Shown here: in pieces, positions 40,740-49,056 of the stretch
How the letters are laid out: each line of letters begins with the position of its first letter
Position numbering within the stretch: the first letter of the stretch is position 1
Source: Planococcus koreensis
Lineage (GTDB): Bacteria; Bacillota; Bacilli; Bacillales_A; Planococcaceae
Direction of reading: 5' to 3'
NCBI RefSeq assembly: GCF_004761975.1
Contig: NZ_RQII01000040.1
Location: 19,433 to 83,432 of the forward strand
Length of the DNA: 64,000 nt
Program-made: the position numbers and the translations under genes
Notes under the pieces: generated by a model
Database searches by the model: none
Told to the model about the DNA's origin: nothing
What the model saw: only the letters and a program-made list of their open reading frames with translations

Positions 40740-41600
40740 ATGGATATTACGAAATACTTAGTGAAACAAAACGAAAACGTGGAGTTATCCGAATATCCGA
40801 CGTCTGAAGAAACGCGTTATAGCGATGAGGAATTACGCGATCGCCTTATTCCAGAGACGCTGGAGAAATTGCAAAAGCTTCACTTGAAATTGCATGCTGA
40901 GGAAGAAAAAGGGATTGTCGTTGTCTTGCAGGCGATGGATGCCGCTGGCAAAGACGAAGCGATCACATTCATTTTTTCAAAACTAACTGCACAAGGGTTG
41001 AAAGTGTCTTCTTTCAAAAAACCGAGTAAAGAAGAACTCGGACACGATTATTTGTGGAGATTCCGAGAAGGATTGCCTTCGCGTGGACAGATTGGTATTT
41101 TCAATCGCTCTTATTACGAGGAAGTGATTGCGCCGCGAGTCCACGACTTGTTAGGAGAAACGCCGCTGCCGGACGAGTTGATCGACGAAGATATCTGGAT
41201 GACCCGCTACCGGCAAATCAATGATTTTGAGCGATATTTGACGGAAAACGGTTTCCCGGTTGTGAAATTCTTTTTCAATATGTCAAAAGAAGAGCAGAAA
41301 AACCGTCTGCTGGAACGCATGAAGGATCCGGAAAAGAACTGGGAATTTTCTTTCAGCGACGTCGAGGAACGGGAGCATTGGGACGGCTACCAGAACATTT
41401 TTGAGGAAATGTTGAACAATACATCTACCGACCATGCGCCGTGGTACGCGCTTCCCGCGGACAACGAATTGTTTTCGCGTTATATTGTTGCGGAAGCGAT
41501 GGTCAAGGTATTGGAGAACATCGATCCGAAATTCCCGGAAATTTCGGGTGAAGAGCGTGAAAAGCTGGATGAAGCGATTAAAAAATTGGAACAAGAATAA
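40740..41600 (+). CDS. ppk2: Polyphosphate kinase 2 family protein (PPK2)
   Basis: A 286-residue PPK2-family phosphotransferase that uses polyphosphate to phosphorylate nucleoside mono- or diphosphates. Walker A is QAMDAAGKDEAI (about 60-71), Walker B is GIFNRSYYEEV, and the lid has NRLLERMKDPEKNWEFS. The short length and single domain fit the AMP/ADP-phosphorylating class I or III type, but the class cannot be fixed by eye. The ATG at 40740 follows TGGAGGAAGATC; an upstream ATG at 40719 has less support. Confidence 0.92.
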   Translation: MDITKYLVKQNENVELSEYPTSEETRYSDEELRDRLIPETLEKLQKLHLKLHAEEEKGIVVVLQAMDAAGKDEAITFIFSKLTAQGLKVSSFKKPSKEELGHDYLWRFREGLPSRGQIGIFNRSYYEEVIAPRVHDLLGETPLPDELIDEDIWMTRYRQINDFERYLTENGFPVVKFFFNMSKEEQKNRLLERMKDPEKNWEFSFSDVEEREHWDGYQNIFEEMLNNTSTDHAPWYALPADNELFSRYIVAEAMVKVLENIDPKFPEISGEEREKLDEAIKKLEQE

Positions 41601-41614
41601 GCTTGGGAATGGAC

Positions 41615-41646
41615 GCCTTATCTTCGGATAAGGCTCTTTTTATTTA
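41615..41646. terminator. Intrinsic terminator with UUCG loop
   Basis: GCCTTATC-TTCG-GATAAGGC, an 8-bp stem capped by the stable UUCG tetraloop, followed by TCTTTTTATTT. Confidence 0.88.
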
Positions 41647-41727
41647 GGGTGTAAATATTTTGTGGAGGTTTTGTATAGGGAAAAGAGAGGGTAAATGAAA
41701 AGGAAATAGAAGAAACGGGGAAATCGC

Positions 41728-42930
41728 GTGAACTTACATAATGGAGAATTGTATTGGAATACGACGGAATATAAAGCAATGCGCAAGAATGACAAAAAAA
41801 AGCCAGCGGCAAAGTATGATGTCATCGTCGTAGGCGGAGGAATGTCAGGAGCGCTCAGCGCATATACGATGAAAAAACAGGGACTTTCGGTTGCATTGAT
41901 TGATAAGGACCAAATTGGGCATGGCAGCACATCAGCCAATACAGGGCTGTTGCAATACTCCAACGATATCATGCTCCACGAACTGGCGCAGCAAATAGGT
42001 GAAGAAGACGCAGTACTGTTCTACAAAGCTTGCCGAAAAGCTGTTCAACAATTGAAAGAAACGGCCGCTGAACTTGATTATGATTGCAGCTTCCACTCGC
42101 GTAAAAGCCTTTATTTCGCGTCCGAGCAATCGGATGCAGAAAGACTTCAAAAAGAGTTTGAAATGCTGCAGCGCCATGGCTTCGAAGTGGAGTATTGGGA
42201 CCGTCAGACAATTGAACAGCATTATCCCTTTTCAAAAGAAGCCGCGTTGATCACTTTCGGCGATGCTGAAGTGAATCCGTTGCTATTCAGCCAAGGCGTG
42301 ATTGACAAGGCGCGGGATATGGGCGTTGATTTGTTTGAGAAAGTCGACATTATTAATTACACTGATGGCACAGAGTGTGTAGAGCTGGCGACATCTGCAG
42401 GGGATTTTTCAGCGGGACAAATCATTTTCGCGGTCGGCTATGACAATGCGCCATTCCTGCAGCAAAAGCAGCTTGAGTTGAACCGTTCTTTTGTTGTGAC
42501 ATCTTCTCCTATTGAGGATTTAGGCGAGTGGAAAGATCGTGCGTTAATCTGGGAAACCCAGCGCCCATATCTTTATTTGCGGACAACTGATGATAACCGA
42601 ATCATCGCGGGAGGTCTGGATGAGCCGTTTTCTGAATCCGGCGGAAGCCGGAAGCATCTCGTTGAGCGGGCAGGCAAACTTTCACAGCAGGTGAAAGCGT
42701 TGTTCCCGATGTATTCTTTTGATACGGATTTCTCTTGGTCTGCCGCATTCGGAGAATCAGGCGACCAGCTGCCGTTTATCGGACGCCATCCCGAAAAAGA
42801 CAGATATTATTATCTATTGGGCTACGGCGGCAACGGCACGGTTTACAGCATGCTCGGTTCCGAGCTATTGGCAGATCTAATCCACAAGCGTCAGAATCCG
42901 CTTGCAGGCATATTGAAAATCGGACGTTAA
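41728..42930 (+). CDS. FAD-dependent oxidoreductase (DAO family)
   Basis: A 400-residue protein of the DAO (D-amino acid oxidase/glycine oxidase-like) fold. The FAD-binding motif is YDVIVVGGGMSGALSAYTMKK at about residues 31-51. GSTSANTGLLQYSNDI matches the active-site side of the FAD, and the C-terminal LGYGGNGTVYSMLGSELLADLI is the second FAD contact. The substrate (amino acid, sarcosine-type amine or other) is undetermined. It begins with GTG and is monocistronic. Confidence 0.88.
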   Translation: MNLHNGELYWNTTEYKAMRKNDKKKPAAKYDVIVVGGGMSGALSAYTMKKQGLSVALIDKDQIGHGSTSANTGLLQYSNDIMLHELAQQIGEEDAVLFYKACRKAVQQLKETAAELDYDCSFHSRKSLYFASEQSDAERLQKEFEMLQRHGFEVEYWDRQTIEQHYPFSKEAALITFGDAEVNPLLFSQGVIDKARDMGVDLFEKVDIINYTDGTECVELATSAGDFSAGQIIFAVGYDNAPFLQQKQLELNRSFVVTSSPIEDLGEWKDRALIWETQRPYLYLRTTDDNRIIAGGLDEPFSESGGSRKHLVERAGKLSQQVKALFPMYSFDTDFSWSAAFGESGDQLPFIGRHPEKDRYYYLLGYGGNGTVYSMLGSELLADLIHKRQNPLAGILKIGR

Positions 42931-42940
42931 CGCGCTTAGG

Positions 42941-42976
42941 AAAAGGCGGATCCAAGGACTTGGATCCGCCTTTTGG
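42941..42976. terminator. Bidirectional terminator
   Basis: AAAAGGCGGATCCAAG and its exact complement form a 16-bp stem with a 2-base gap, just before the stop of the convergent secreted protein gene. Confidence 0.9.
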
Positions 42977-42978
42977 CG

Positions 42979-43518
42979 TTATTTAACGGCACATGCATTG
43001 GGTCCCCATTCGGCATGGGTCATGCCAGTGCTCGCCCAGTGGATTTGGTTCAGGACTTTATAAGAGCCGGGTGGCAAATTGCTGAATGCTACTGAACTGA
43101 TGATGTTATTGGTCGACGAGCTGCGCCAACCGGCTTTCAAATTCGGATTAAAACCGTAAGGGGTCACGTAAGCATATGCTGGATAATTCATCGATGACCA
43201 TTGAACATATTGCTGTCCGTTGAAGCGGTAGAGAATCGGATTCCAAAACACCGTATCGGTGGCCCTGCCATCCCACGCCACTGCCGATCTTGGCGTATAG
43301 GCCCTTACTATCCCTTTGCCGCTGCTATAAGCGCCTGCACAGGAGATTCCGCGGACTTGATGAGAGGGCCAATTGCCTTCTCCGTTATGCGCAGCTGCGG
43401 ATTCAGCCGCGAAGTTCATACCGAACATCAAAGAAGAGGCGAGCAGAATCTTCATGCCCATTTTAGATGGCCGTCTCCGGCGAATCTTTTCATCTATGAA
43501 AGGGGTGTTTTTATCCAT
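42979..43518 (-). CDS. Secreted protein of unknown function
   Basis: A 179-residue precursor. The N-terminus is positively charged (KIRRRRPSK), followed by a signal sequence (MKILLASSLMFGMNFAAES, cleavage near AAA at about 44). The mature part begins HNGEGNWPSHQVRGISC, contains two cysteines (GISCAGAY and the C-terminal GPNACAVK) that could form one disulfide, and is rich in Trp, Tyr and Ser, like a small extracellular binding domain. I recognise no family. The ATG at 43518 has GGAGG nine bases upstream. Confidence 0.7.
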   Translation of the reverse strand: MDKNTPFIDEKIRRRRPSKMGMKILLASSLMFGMNFAAESAAAHNGEGNWPSHQVRGISCAGAYSSGKGIVRAYTPRSAVAWDGRATDTVFWNPILYRFNGQQYVQWSSMNYPAYAYVTPYGFNPNLKAGWRSSSTNNIISSVAFSNLPPGSYKVLNQIHWASTGMTHAEWGPNACAVK

Positions 43519-43821
43519 GATCATTGCCTCCTTGGAATCCTGATTAACTGTGCCTGAAGGACTGTTCGATAGTTCCGAATATTCAGATTACTATTATCTT
43601 ATCATAAAATTACTACGGATGGGCAATTAAAATCAAAAAGAATTTATTTAAATAAAGTGATTAATGTCAACCTTCTTTTACAGCGCATTAAATATGCATT
43701 TCAATTTATCAGAATATTGACAATACGGTGAAAAGGGATACTATATTAAGTAGAAAAACCTTTGACTAAAGCATCGAATTTAAAGGAATAATGCTCATCA
43801 TTCTGAAAAGGAGGAAAAGAT
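43519..43821. other. Divergent control region of the 2-oxo acid dehydrogenase operon
   Basis: A 303-base gap, AT-rich in the middle. It holds the promoter at 43717-43744 for the plus-strand operon and the presumed promoter of the minus-strand secreted protein. No gene is seen. Confidence 0.5.
43717..43744 (+). promoter_or_regulatory. Sigma-A promoter of the E1/E2 operon
   Basis: TTGACA at 43717-43722, a 16-base spacer and TACTAT at 43739-43744, about 78 bases 5' of the first start codon. Confidence 0.7.
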
Positions 43822-44835
43822 TTGACTACTTTCGAAGAAAAACAGCCTGCCGTGTCCGTGGAAAAATTGAAATGGATGTATGAAATGATGGCGAAGAGCC
43901 GTTATTTCGAAGATCAAATGGTGGAAGTCTACACCGAGGGCAAGGCGCCCGTCTTTAATATCGGCGCCGGGCCTGTGCCTGGGGAAATGCATTTATCCAC
44001 TGGACAGGAGCCGGCGGCTGTAGGTATTTGCGTACACTTGACGAAAGACGATACAGTGACCGCGCCGCATCGTCCACATCACCATGCCATTGCAAAAGGT
44101 GTCGACCTGAAGAAAATGACCGCTGAAATGTTCGGCAAAGAGACGGGTCTGGGCAAAGGGAAAGGCGGACATATGCATTTGTTCGATCCAGCTGTGAAAT
44201 TTTCCTGTGGCGGAATCGTTGCCGCGGGCATTCCCCATGCTGTCGGTGCCGCAATGGCTGCAAAGATGCAAGGGAAGGATTGGGTAGCTGTCGCGTTTAT
44301 CGGCGAAGGTGCAGCAAATGCCGGAGCGTTCCACGAATCGTTGAATTTGGCGGCAGTCTGGAATTTGCCTCTCATACTTGTAATCGAAGATAATTCTTAC
44401 GGAATTTCTGTAGCGAAAAAGGCGGCAACAGCGGTTGAAACGAATGATCTTCGCGCTGCCGCATACGGTATCGCAGGGGCCCACGTTAAGGGCAATGATC
44501 CAATCGCAATGTATAAAGTTTCAGAAGAAGCTGTGGCACGGGCACGCAACGGACAGGGGCCGACGATTATCGAAATTGAAACGTACCGGTTCCTCGGGCA
44601 TTTCCAAGGAGATCCGGAATTGTACCGCGATAAGGCGGAAGTGCCGGGACTGCGTGAGCAGGACCCGATATTGAAACTGCGCAATAGCCTGGTCGAAGCA
44701 AAAGGCGCAACCGAAAAAGAATTGCAGAAAATCGAAAAACGGGTCAAACAGGAAGTGGACGAAGCCTATCAATTTGCGCGAGACAGCAACTATCCTGCGC
44801 CTGAAGCCGCACTGGATGATGTGTTCTCATCTTAA
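43822..44835 (+). CDS. 2-oxo acid (acetoin/pyruvate-type) dehydrogenase E1 component, alpha subunit
   Basis: A 337-residue thiamine diphosphate-dependent E1 alpha subunit. PGEMHLSTGQEPAAVGICVHL, APHRPHHHAIAKGVDLKKM and FIGEGAANAGAFHESLNLAA with EDNSYGIS form the diphosphate and metal site. The short length and HRPHHH motif resemble acetoin dehydrogenase AcoA more than PdhA, but the substrate is not certain. The start is TTG with AAAGGAGG upstream. It is the first gene of a three-gene operon. Confidence 0.9.
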   Translation: MTTFEEKQPAVSVEKLKWMYEMMAKSRYFEDQMVEVYTEGKAPVFNIGAGPVPGEMHLSTGQEPAAVGICVHLTKDDTVTAPHRPHHHAIAKGVDLKKMTAEMFGKETGLGKGKGGHMHLFDPAVKFSCGGIVAAGIPHAVGAAMAAKMQGKDWVAVAFIGEGAANAGAFHESLNLAAVWNLPLILVIEDNSYGISVAKKAATAVETNDLRAAAYGIAGAHVKGNDPIAMYKVSEEAVARARNGQGPTIIEIETYRFLGHFQGDPELYRDKAEVPGLREQDPILKLRNSLVEAKGATEKELQKIEKRVKQEVDEAYQFARDSNYPAPEAALDDVFSS

Positions 44836-44858
44836 ATTCAGAAAGGGGTCTATTCCGA

Positions 44859-45878
44859 ATGGAAACGGCAAAAAAAAGAATATTGACGGGCAATAAGGCG
44901 ATGGCTGAAGCAATCGCGCTTGAAATGGAGCGGGATCCGAAAGTCTTTGTACTGGGCGAAGATATTGGGAATTACGGCGGGATTTTCGGTTCAACGCAAG
45001 GACTTATGGAGAAGTTTGGAAAGGAACGCGTGCTCGATACACCGATTTCCGAAACCGCGTTCATCGGCGCAGCGATCGGTGCGGCAGCTGAAGGGATGCG
45101 TCCGGTTGTCGAGCTCATGTTCGTGGACTTTTTTGGTGTCTGCATGGATCAAATCTACAACCATATGGCCAAAATCCAATACATGTCCGGAGGCAATGTG
45201 AAATTGCCGATGGTGCTGATGACTGCGGTGGGCGGCGGCTATAACGATGCCGCTCAGCATTCGCAGACGCTGTATGCGACGTTCGGCCATATGCCGGGCT
45301 TAAAGGTGGTCGCCCCTTCAAATCCGTATGATTTGAAGGGCATGATGATTTCAGCGATCCAGGACGACAACCCGGTCGTTTTCATGTTCCATAAATCACT
45401 GCAGGGCCTGGGGTGGATGGAACAGCTCGATGTGTCGGCGGCGCATGTGCCTGAAGAATCTTACACAGTGCCGCTCAACAAGGCAAAAGTGATGCGCGAA
45501 GGCACAGATGTGACGATTGTGGGCATTCAGATGACGGTGCATCAAGCCATGGAAGCGGCAGAACGCCTCGCGGCAGACGGCATCGACGCTGAAGTGATCG
45601 ATTTGCGGTCGATTGCGCCGATTGACAAAGAGACAATCATTGATTCGGTCAAAAAAACGCACCGCCTGTTTATTGTCGATGAAGACTATAAATCATACGG
45701 CATGACGGCAGAAATAGCTGCAATCGCTGCGGAAGAAGCGTTCTATGACCTTGAAGCGCCGATTCGCCGATTGGCGAATCCGGATGTGCCGATTCCATAC
45801 AGCCGTCCACTTGAGCAATTTGTGCTGCCGAACGCAGACAAAATCTATGAACAAGTGAAGAATTTGATGAACGAATAA
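44859..45878 (+). CDS. 2-oxo acid dehydrogenase E1 component, beta subunit
   Basis: A 339-residue E1 beta subunit with a transketolase-type pyrimidine-binding domain (MAEAIALEMERDPKVFVLGED, then TPISETAFIGAAIGAAAEGM) and a C-terminal domain (VIDLRSIAPIDKETIIDSVKK; FIVDEDYKSYGMTAEIAAI). It pairs with the alpha subunit 23 bases upstream to decarboxylate the 2-oxo acid and acylate the E2 lipoyl group. AAAGGGG precedes the ATG. Confidence 0.93.
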   Translation: METAKKRILTGNKAMAEAIALEMERDPKVFVLGEDIGNYGGIFGSTQGLMEKFGKERVLDTPISETAFIGAAIGAAAEGMRPVVELMFVDFFGVCMDQIYNHMAKIQYMSGGNVKLPMVLMTAVGGGYNDAAQHSQTLYATFGHMPGLKVVAPSNPYDLKGMMISAIQDDNPVVFMFHKSLQGLGWMEQLDVSAAHVPEESYTVPLNKAKVMREGTDVTIVGIQMTVHQAMEAAERLAADGIDAEVIDLRSIAPIDKETIIDSVKKTHRLFIVDEDYKSYGMTAEIAAIAAEEAFYDLEAPIRRLANPDVPIPYSRPLEQFVLPNADKIYEQVKNLMNE

Positions 45879-45903
45879 CAACTTAGGTACAGGAGGCGTT
45901 GGG

Positions 45904-47121
45904 ATGTTTGAAGTGAAGCTGCCGAAGTTAAGGGATGATGTGGAGGAGAGCCTGGTCGTCGTCTGGTTTGTGTCCGAAGGCGATGCCGTTGAAAAAGGCG
46001 ATCGCCTGGTAGAGGTGCAGACTGAAAAAGAGGTCTCGGAGCTGGATGCGGAAGAGAGCGGGAAGGTGAAAGAGATCGTGGTGAATCGCGGTGAGTCGGC
46101 CAAAGTGGGGGAGGTCCTGGCATTGATTGATACGGAAGGCAGCCCAAAGCCGAATCCTGTGAAACAGAAAGCGGCAGTGAAAAAAGCGGAGGCGCCTGAT
46201 GCTTCTACGGGCACGAAACCGGAAGTGCAAAAAATTACGAAGCAGGTGTCCCCAAAAGAAGAGGGTACTGGTGAAGAAGCGCCAAAAATGGTGCGCATCG
46301 CACCTGGCCTCCGGAAATTGGCAAGGGACCTCGATGTCGACCTCGCCCAAGTAAGCGGAACGGGCAGGAACGGCAACATAACCGGAGACGATATCCGCAA
46401 AGCGGCTAGCCCGCCAGCCGAAGTGATCGCTGAAAAAGTGGAGCCGGAGGGCATGATTCCGCTGTCGGGAATTCGGGGGACGATTGCGCGCCGGATGGTG
46501 GAAAGCCTTCAGCAAAGTGCGCAGCTTACCGAAACGGCTTGGGCGGACGTTACCAAACTGGTTTCCAAGAAAGAGAAGCTTGGCGATGCTGTGGGGTGGA
46601 CCGCTCTCCTTGCGAAGGCGGTTGCTCAAGCCTTAAGTGCGCATCCACACATGAACGGCCAGATTAAAGACAATAAAATTGAGCTGAGAAATGAAATCAA
46701 TCTCGGATTTGCCGTCGATACGGAGCTTGGACTGCAAGTGGCTGTCGTACAGGAAAGCGAAAAAGTGCCTGCTGCTGAACTGCATGCGAAACTTGTGGAA
46801 CTTGCCGGAAAAGCTCGTGGCGGAAAGCTTGCGAAGACGGAAAGCAGCGGCAGTACCTTCACCATTACTAGCCTGGGCGGATACCGTGTGCAATTTTTCA
46901 CACCAATCATCAATCCGCCGGAAATCGCCATTCTCGGCATCGGCCGGATCGAAGATCATTTGGTGCTTGAAAAAGGCAAAGTTCGCGTTCGGAAACGGCT
47001 GCCGCTTAGTTTGACTGTAGACCACCGCGCAGTTGACGGTGCACCGGCTGCGAAATTCCTGGACGAGTTGATCTCCTTGCTGGAAAAACCAAAGTTGTTT
47101 CTGGAGAAGAATAAGGAATAG
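45904..47121 (+). CDS. Dihydrolipoamide acyltransferase (E2)
   Basis: A 405-residue E2 with one lipoyl domain (1 to about 76), a charged linker, a peripheral subunit-binding domain (VRIAPGLRKLARDLDVDLAQ, about 130-170) and a catalytic domain (about 185-400) ending with HRAVDG, which carries the catalytic histidine. The lipoyl-lysine turn reads VQTEKEVSEL, with EKE in place of the usual DKA. Upstream genes supply E1. No dihydrolipoamide dehydrogenase (E3) gene follows, so E3 must come from elsewhere. Confidence 0.92.
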   Translation: MFEVKLPKLRDDVEESLVVVWFVSEGDAVEKGDRLVEVQTEKEVSELDAEESGKVKEIVVNRGESAKVGEVLALIDTEGSPKPNPVKQKAAVKKAEAPDASTGTKPEVQKITKQVSPKEEGTGEEAPKMVRIAPGLRKLARDLDVDLAQVSGTGRNGNITGDDIRKAASPPAEVIAEKVEPEGMIPLSGIRGTIARRMVESLQQSAQLTETAWADVTKLVSKKEKLGDAVGWTALLAKAVAQALSAHPHMNGQIKDNKIELRNEINLGFAVDTELGLQVAVVQESEKVPAAELHAKLVELAGKARGGKLAKTESSGSTFTITSLGGYRVQFFTPIINPPEIAILGIGRIEDHLVLEKGKVRVRKRLPLSLTVDHRAVDGAPAAKFLDELISLLEKPKLFLEKNKE

Positions 47122-47126
47122 CAGAA

Positions 47127-47153
47127 GAAAGCCGTCCGCTTGGGCGGCTTTTT
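47127..47153 (+). terminator. Intrinsic terminator of the E1/E2 operon
   Basis: AAGCCG/CGGCTT with inner CC/GG pairing, followed by TTT, six bases after the stop. Confidence 0.8.
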
Positions 47154-47186
47154 CATGTGGCTGAAACAATAAAACGCCAAAAAAAT

Positions 47187-47714
47187 AAGCAGCTGCCGCT
47201 GCTTCAGACTGTAGACAAAATCTAATCAACATGAATAACTGTGTAGACCCCAACCGTTCTGGCCACTTCGCTTTCCGTGGGCTCAGCTTCAGCCTCCTCG
47301 TCACTGACGTTCCTGCGGGGTCTTCAGCTTTCGCTGTCCCACAGGAGTCTTCGTGGCCAGACCGGTTGTGAGCATTTAGCTCTAATTAAAGAGAGTAACC
47401 AACGAATTTACTTTTCGTAAGCCATCTCTCAAGGATTCGGAGCGCAATGCGGCGACTCCATCGGAAAAACGGAGTGATGAGACCCCGCAGGAAAGATATT
47501 GGCCGTAGCTAGCGAGGCCAAGTCTTTGCGACGAAGCTAGCGAAGCGATGAAGGAGCAGCTCTTTTTTCTTGCGACGAGGAGGCTCGGCGCTTCGTCCGC
47601 GGAAAGCGTCCGCATGGAGCGCAGAATCCGGTATACCTAAGATGCAATGACTTTTTATTCTTTAAATAACATAAACATTTATTTGTCTATTACCTGAAGC
47701 AGCCGCAGCTGCTT
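47187..47714. repeat. Compound palindromic repeat element, copy B (528 bp)
   Basis: Second copy of the element at 26537-27075. End hairpins read AAGCAGCTGC at the left and the inverse at the right, different from copy A but matched to each other. Unit L is 47251-47368, bounded by CAACCGTTCTGGCCAC and GTGGCCAGACCGGTTG; unit R is 47433-47629. The flanks GACAAAATCTAATCAA and ATGCAATGACTTTTTATTC match copy A closely. The extra module here lies in unit R (about 47492-47570). The element ends two bases before the stop of the convergent CapA gene. Confidence 0.85.
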
Positions 47715-47716
47715 GA

Positions 47717-48859
47717 TTACTCTATGAACTTCATTTCCGGCACCCAAGTCGACATATGTTCCTTTGCAGCGTCGTTCAAATTGGCATCGACATTTTTCAG
47801 GAGATCAACTTCGAAATCCTGCAGATTGGTATTGCGCACAAAAGTCGGAGTGAATGCCGGTTCTTTCAATGTGATCGTTTTGCCATCGGCATTTTCGGTC
47901 TTCTCGACTTCCAAATGAAGGATACCTCCGATTTTTCGTTCGAGTACGTCCTGGCCGGAGAGGAAATTGCCGAGCGAGTAGACGGCGAATGCTTTGCGGC
48001 CATCACTTGTTTCGATCCATTCTGCCGGCTGCAAAACATGGGGGTGATGGCCGATGATGATATCCGCGCCATTGTCAGCTGAAAAACGCGCCAGGTCTAT
48101 TTGTTCAGCGTTCGGCATATTTTCATATTCAACGCCGAAATGCAGGCTGAGGACAACGACATCCGATTGGGCTCGTGCTTGAGCCAGGTCCTGTTGGATT
48201 ACGTCCTTATCGATGCGTTTCACCAAATAGTCTTTGCCGGCAGGTGTCATGACGCCGTTTGTGCCATAAGTGAAAGACAGGAATGAGAACGTGATGCCGT
48301 TCTTCGTAATAGTGGTGATTTCATCGCGCTGTGCAGCGGATATATATGAGCCGGTGTGTTTGACGCCGATTGAATGCCAATAAGCCACAGCGTTCTCGAT
48401 TGCTTTGATGCCGCGGTCCAATGTGTGGTTATTGGCCATTGAAACGATATCGATGCCGGCGTTTTTCATTGCATCTCCCACTTCATAGGGGCTGTTGAAA
48501 GAAGGGTAGGTTGATACGCCGATTTCACTGCCGCCGATGATGCTTTCCGAGTTCGCGACGGTGATGTCGGATTGGCTAAGGAATGGGGCCACTTTTTCGA
48601 ACATCGGATTGAAATCATAGCCATCTGCTGTTTGGGCGTCCTTGTAGACAGTGCCGTGGATCAGCACATCGCCGATTGCGGAAATCGAAGCTGTGCGAGT
48701 TTGGCTTAACTCCGCCGGGATGATGTTCGATGGTGCCGCACGGGTACCAAAATTGCTATTGCTTATTTCTAAAACGGCGGCTTGATCCGGCGTACAGCCG
48801 GTGAGCGCCAAGCCGGAAACCATCAAAGCGGTGATGAAAATTCTGCAGCGCGACTTCAA
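47717..48859 (-). CDS. CapA family lipoprotein (PGA_cap metallophosphatase-like)
   Basis: A 380-residue lipoprotein: lipobox ALTGC (Cys22), then a calcineurin-like CapA domain. ISAIGDVLIHG near residue 60 provides metal ligands, VANSESII and NNHTLDRG lie near 100 and 142, and LHFGVEYE, IIGHHPHVLQ and YSLGNFLSG close the site. CapA/PgsA proteins take part in poly-gamma-glutamate export or anchoring, but no capB, capC or capD gene is nearby, so this is probably an orphan member with another envelope role. The start is TTG with GGGGGTCAG upstream. Confidence 0.9.
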   Translation of the reverse strand: MKSRCRIFITALMVSGLALTGCTPDQAAVLEISNSNFGTRAAPSNIIPAELSQTRTASISAIGDVLIHGTVYKDAQTADGYDFNPMFEKVAPFLSQSDITVANSESIIGGSEIGVSTYPSFNSPYEVGDAMKNAGIDIVSMANNHTLDRGIKAIENAVAYWHSIGVKHTGSYISAAQRDEITTITKNGITFSFLSFTYGTNGVMTPAGKDYLVKRIDKDVIQQDLAQARAQSDVVVLSLHFGVEYENMPNAEQIDLARFSADNGADIIIGHHPHVLQPAEWIETSDGRKAFAVYSLGNFLSGQDVLERKIGGILHLEVEKTENADGKTITLKEPAFTPTFVRNTNLQDFEVDLLKNVDANLNDAAKEHMSTWVPEMKFIE

Positions 48860-48956
48860 TTTACTGACCCCCGTTCAATTTGCCTTTCGGATGAGAAATT
48901 TACTGGAATATTGGGTGGTTAATGATAACTGTCTAGATATTGTACTGTATTTATGC

Positions 48957-48972
48957 TTAACTAACTAGTTAA
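48957..48972. promoter_or_regulatory. 16-bp palindrome 5' of the CapA-like gene
   Basis: TTAACTA-AC-TAGTTAA, a perfect palindrome with a 2-base centre, about 100 bases 5' of the start. Its size fits a dimeric repressor or activator site. Confidence 0.35.
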
Positions 48973-49056
48973 TTTTAATAGTTCAAGGGATATTGATTTA
49001 CTTCTAATGATTATAAATACCTAAGAAATTCACTCTGTCTACATGCCATGCGTTTT

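Noticed and set aside
46633..47304. A long minus-strand frame starting MTRRLKLSPRKAKWP, similar to one at 26450-26665
   Set aside because: The similar N-termini come from the non-coding repeat element (copies A and B) running into antisense sequence of real genes.
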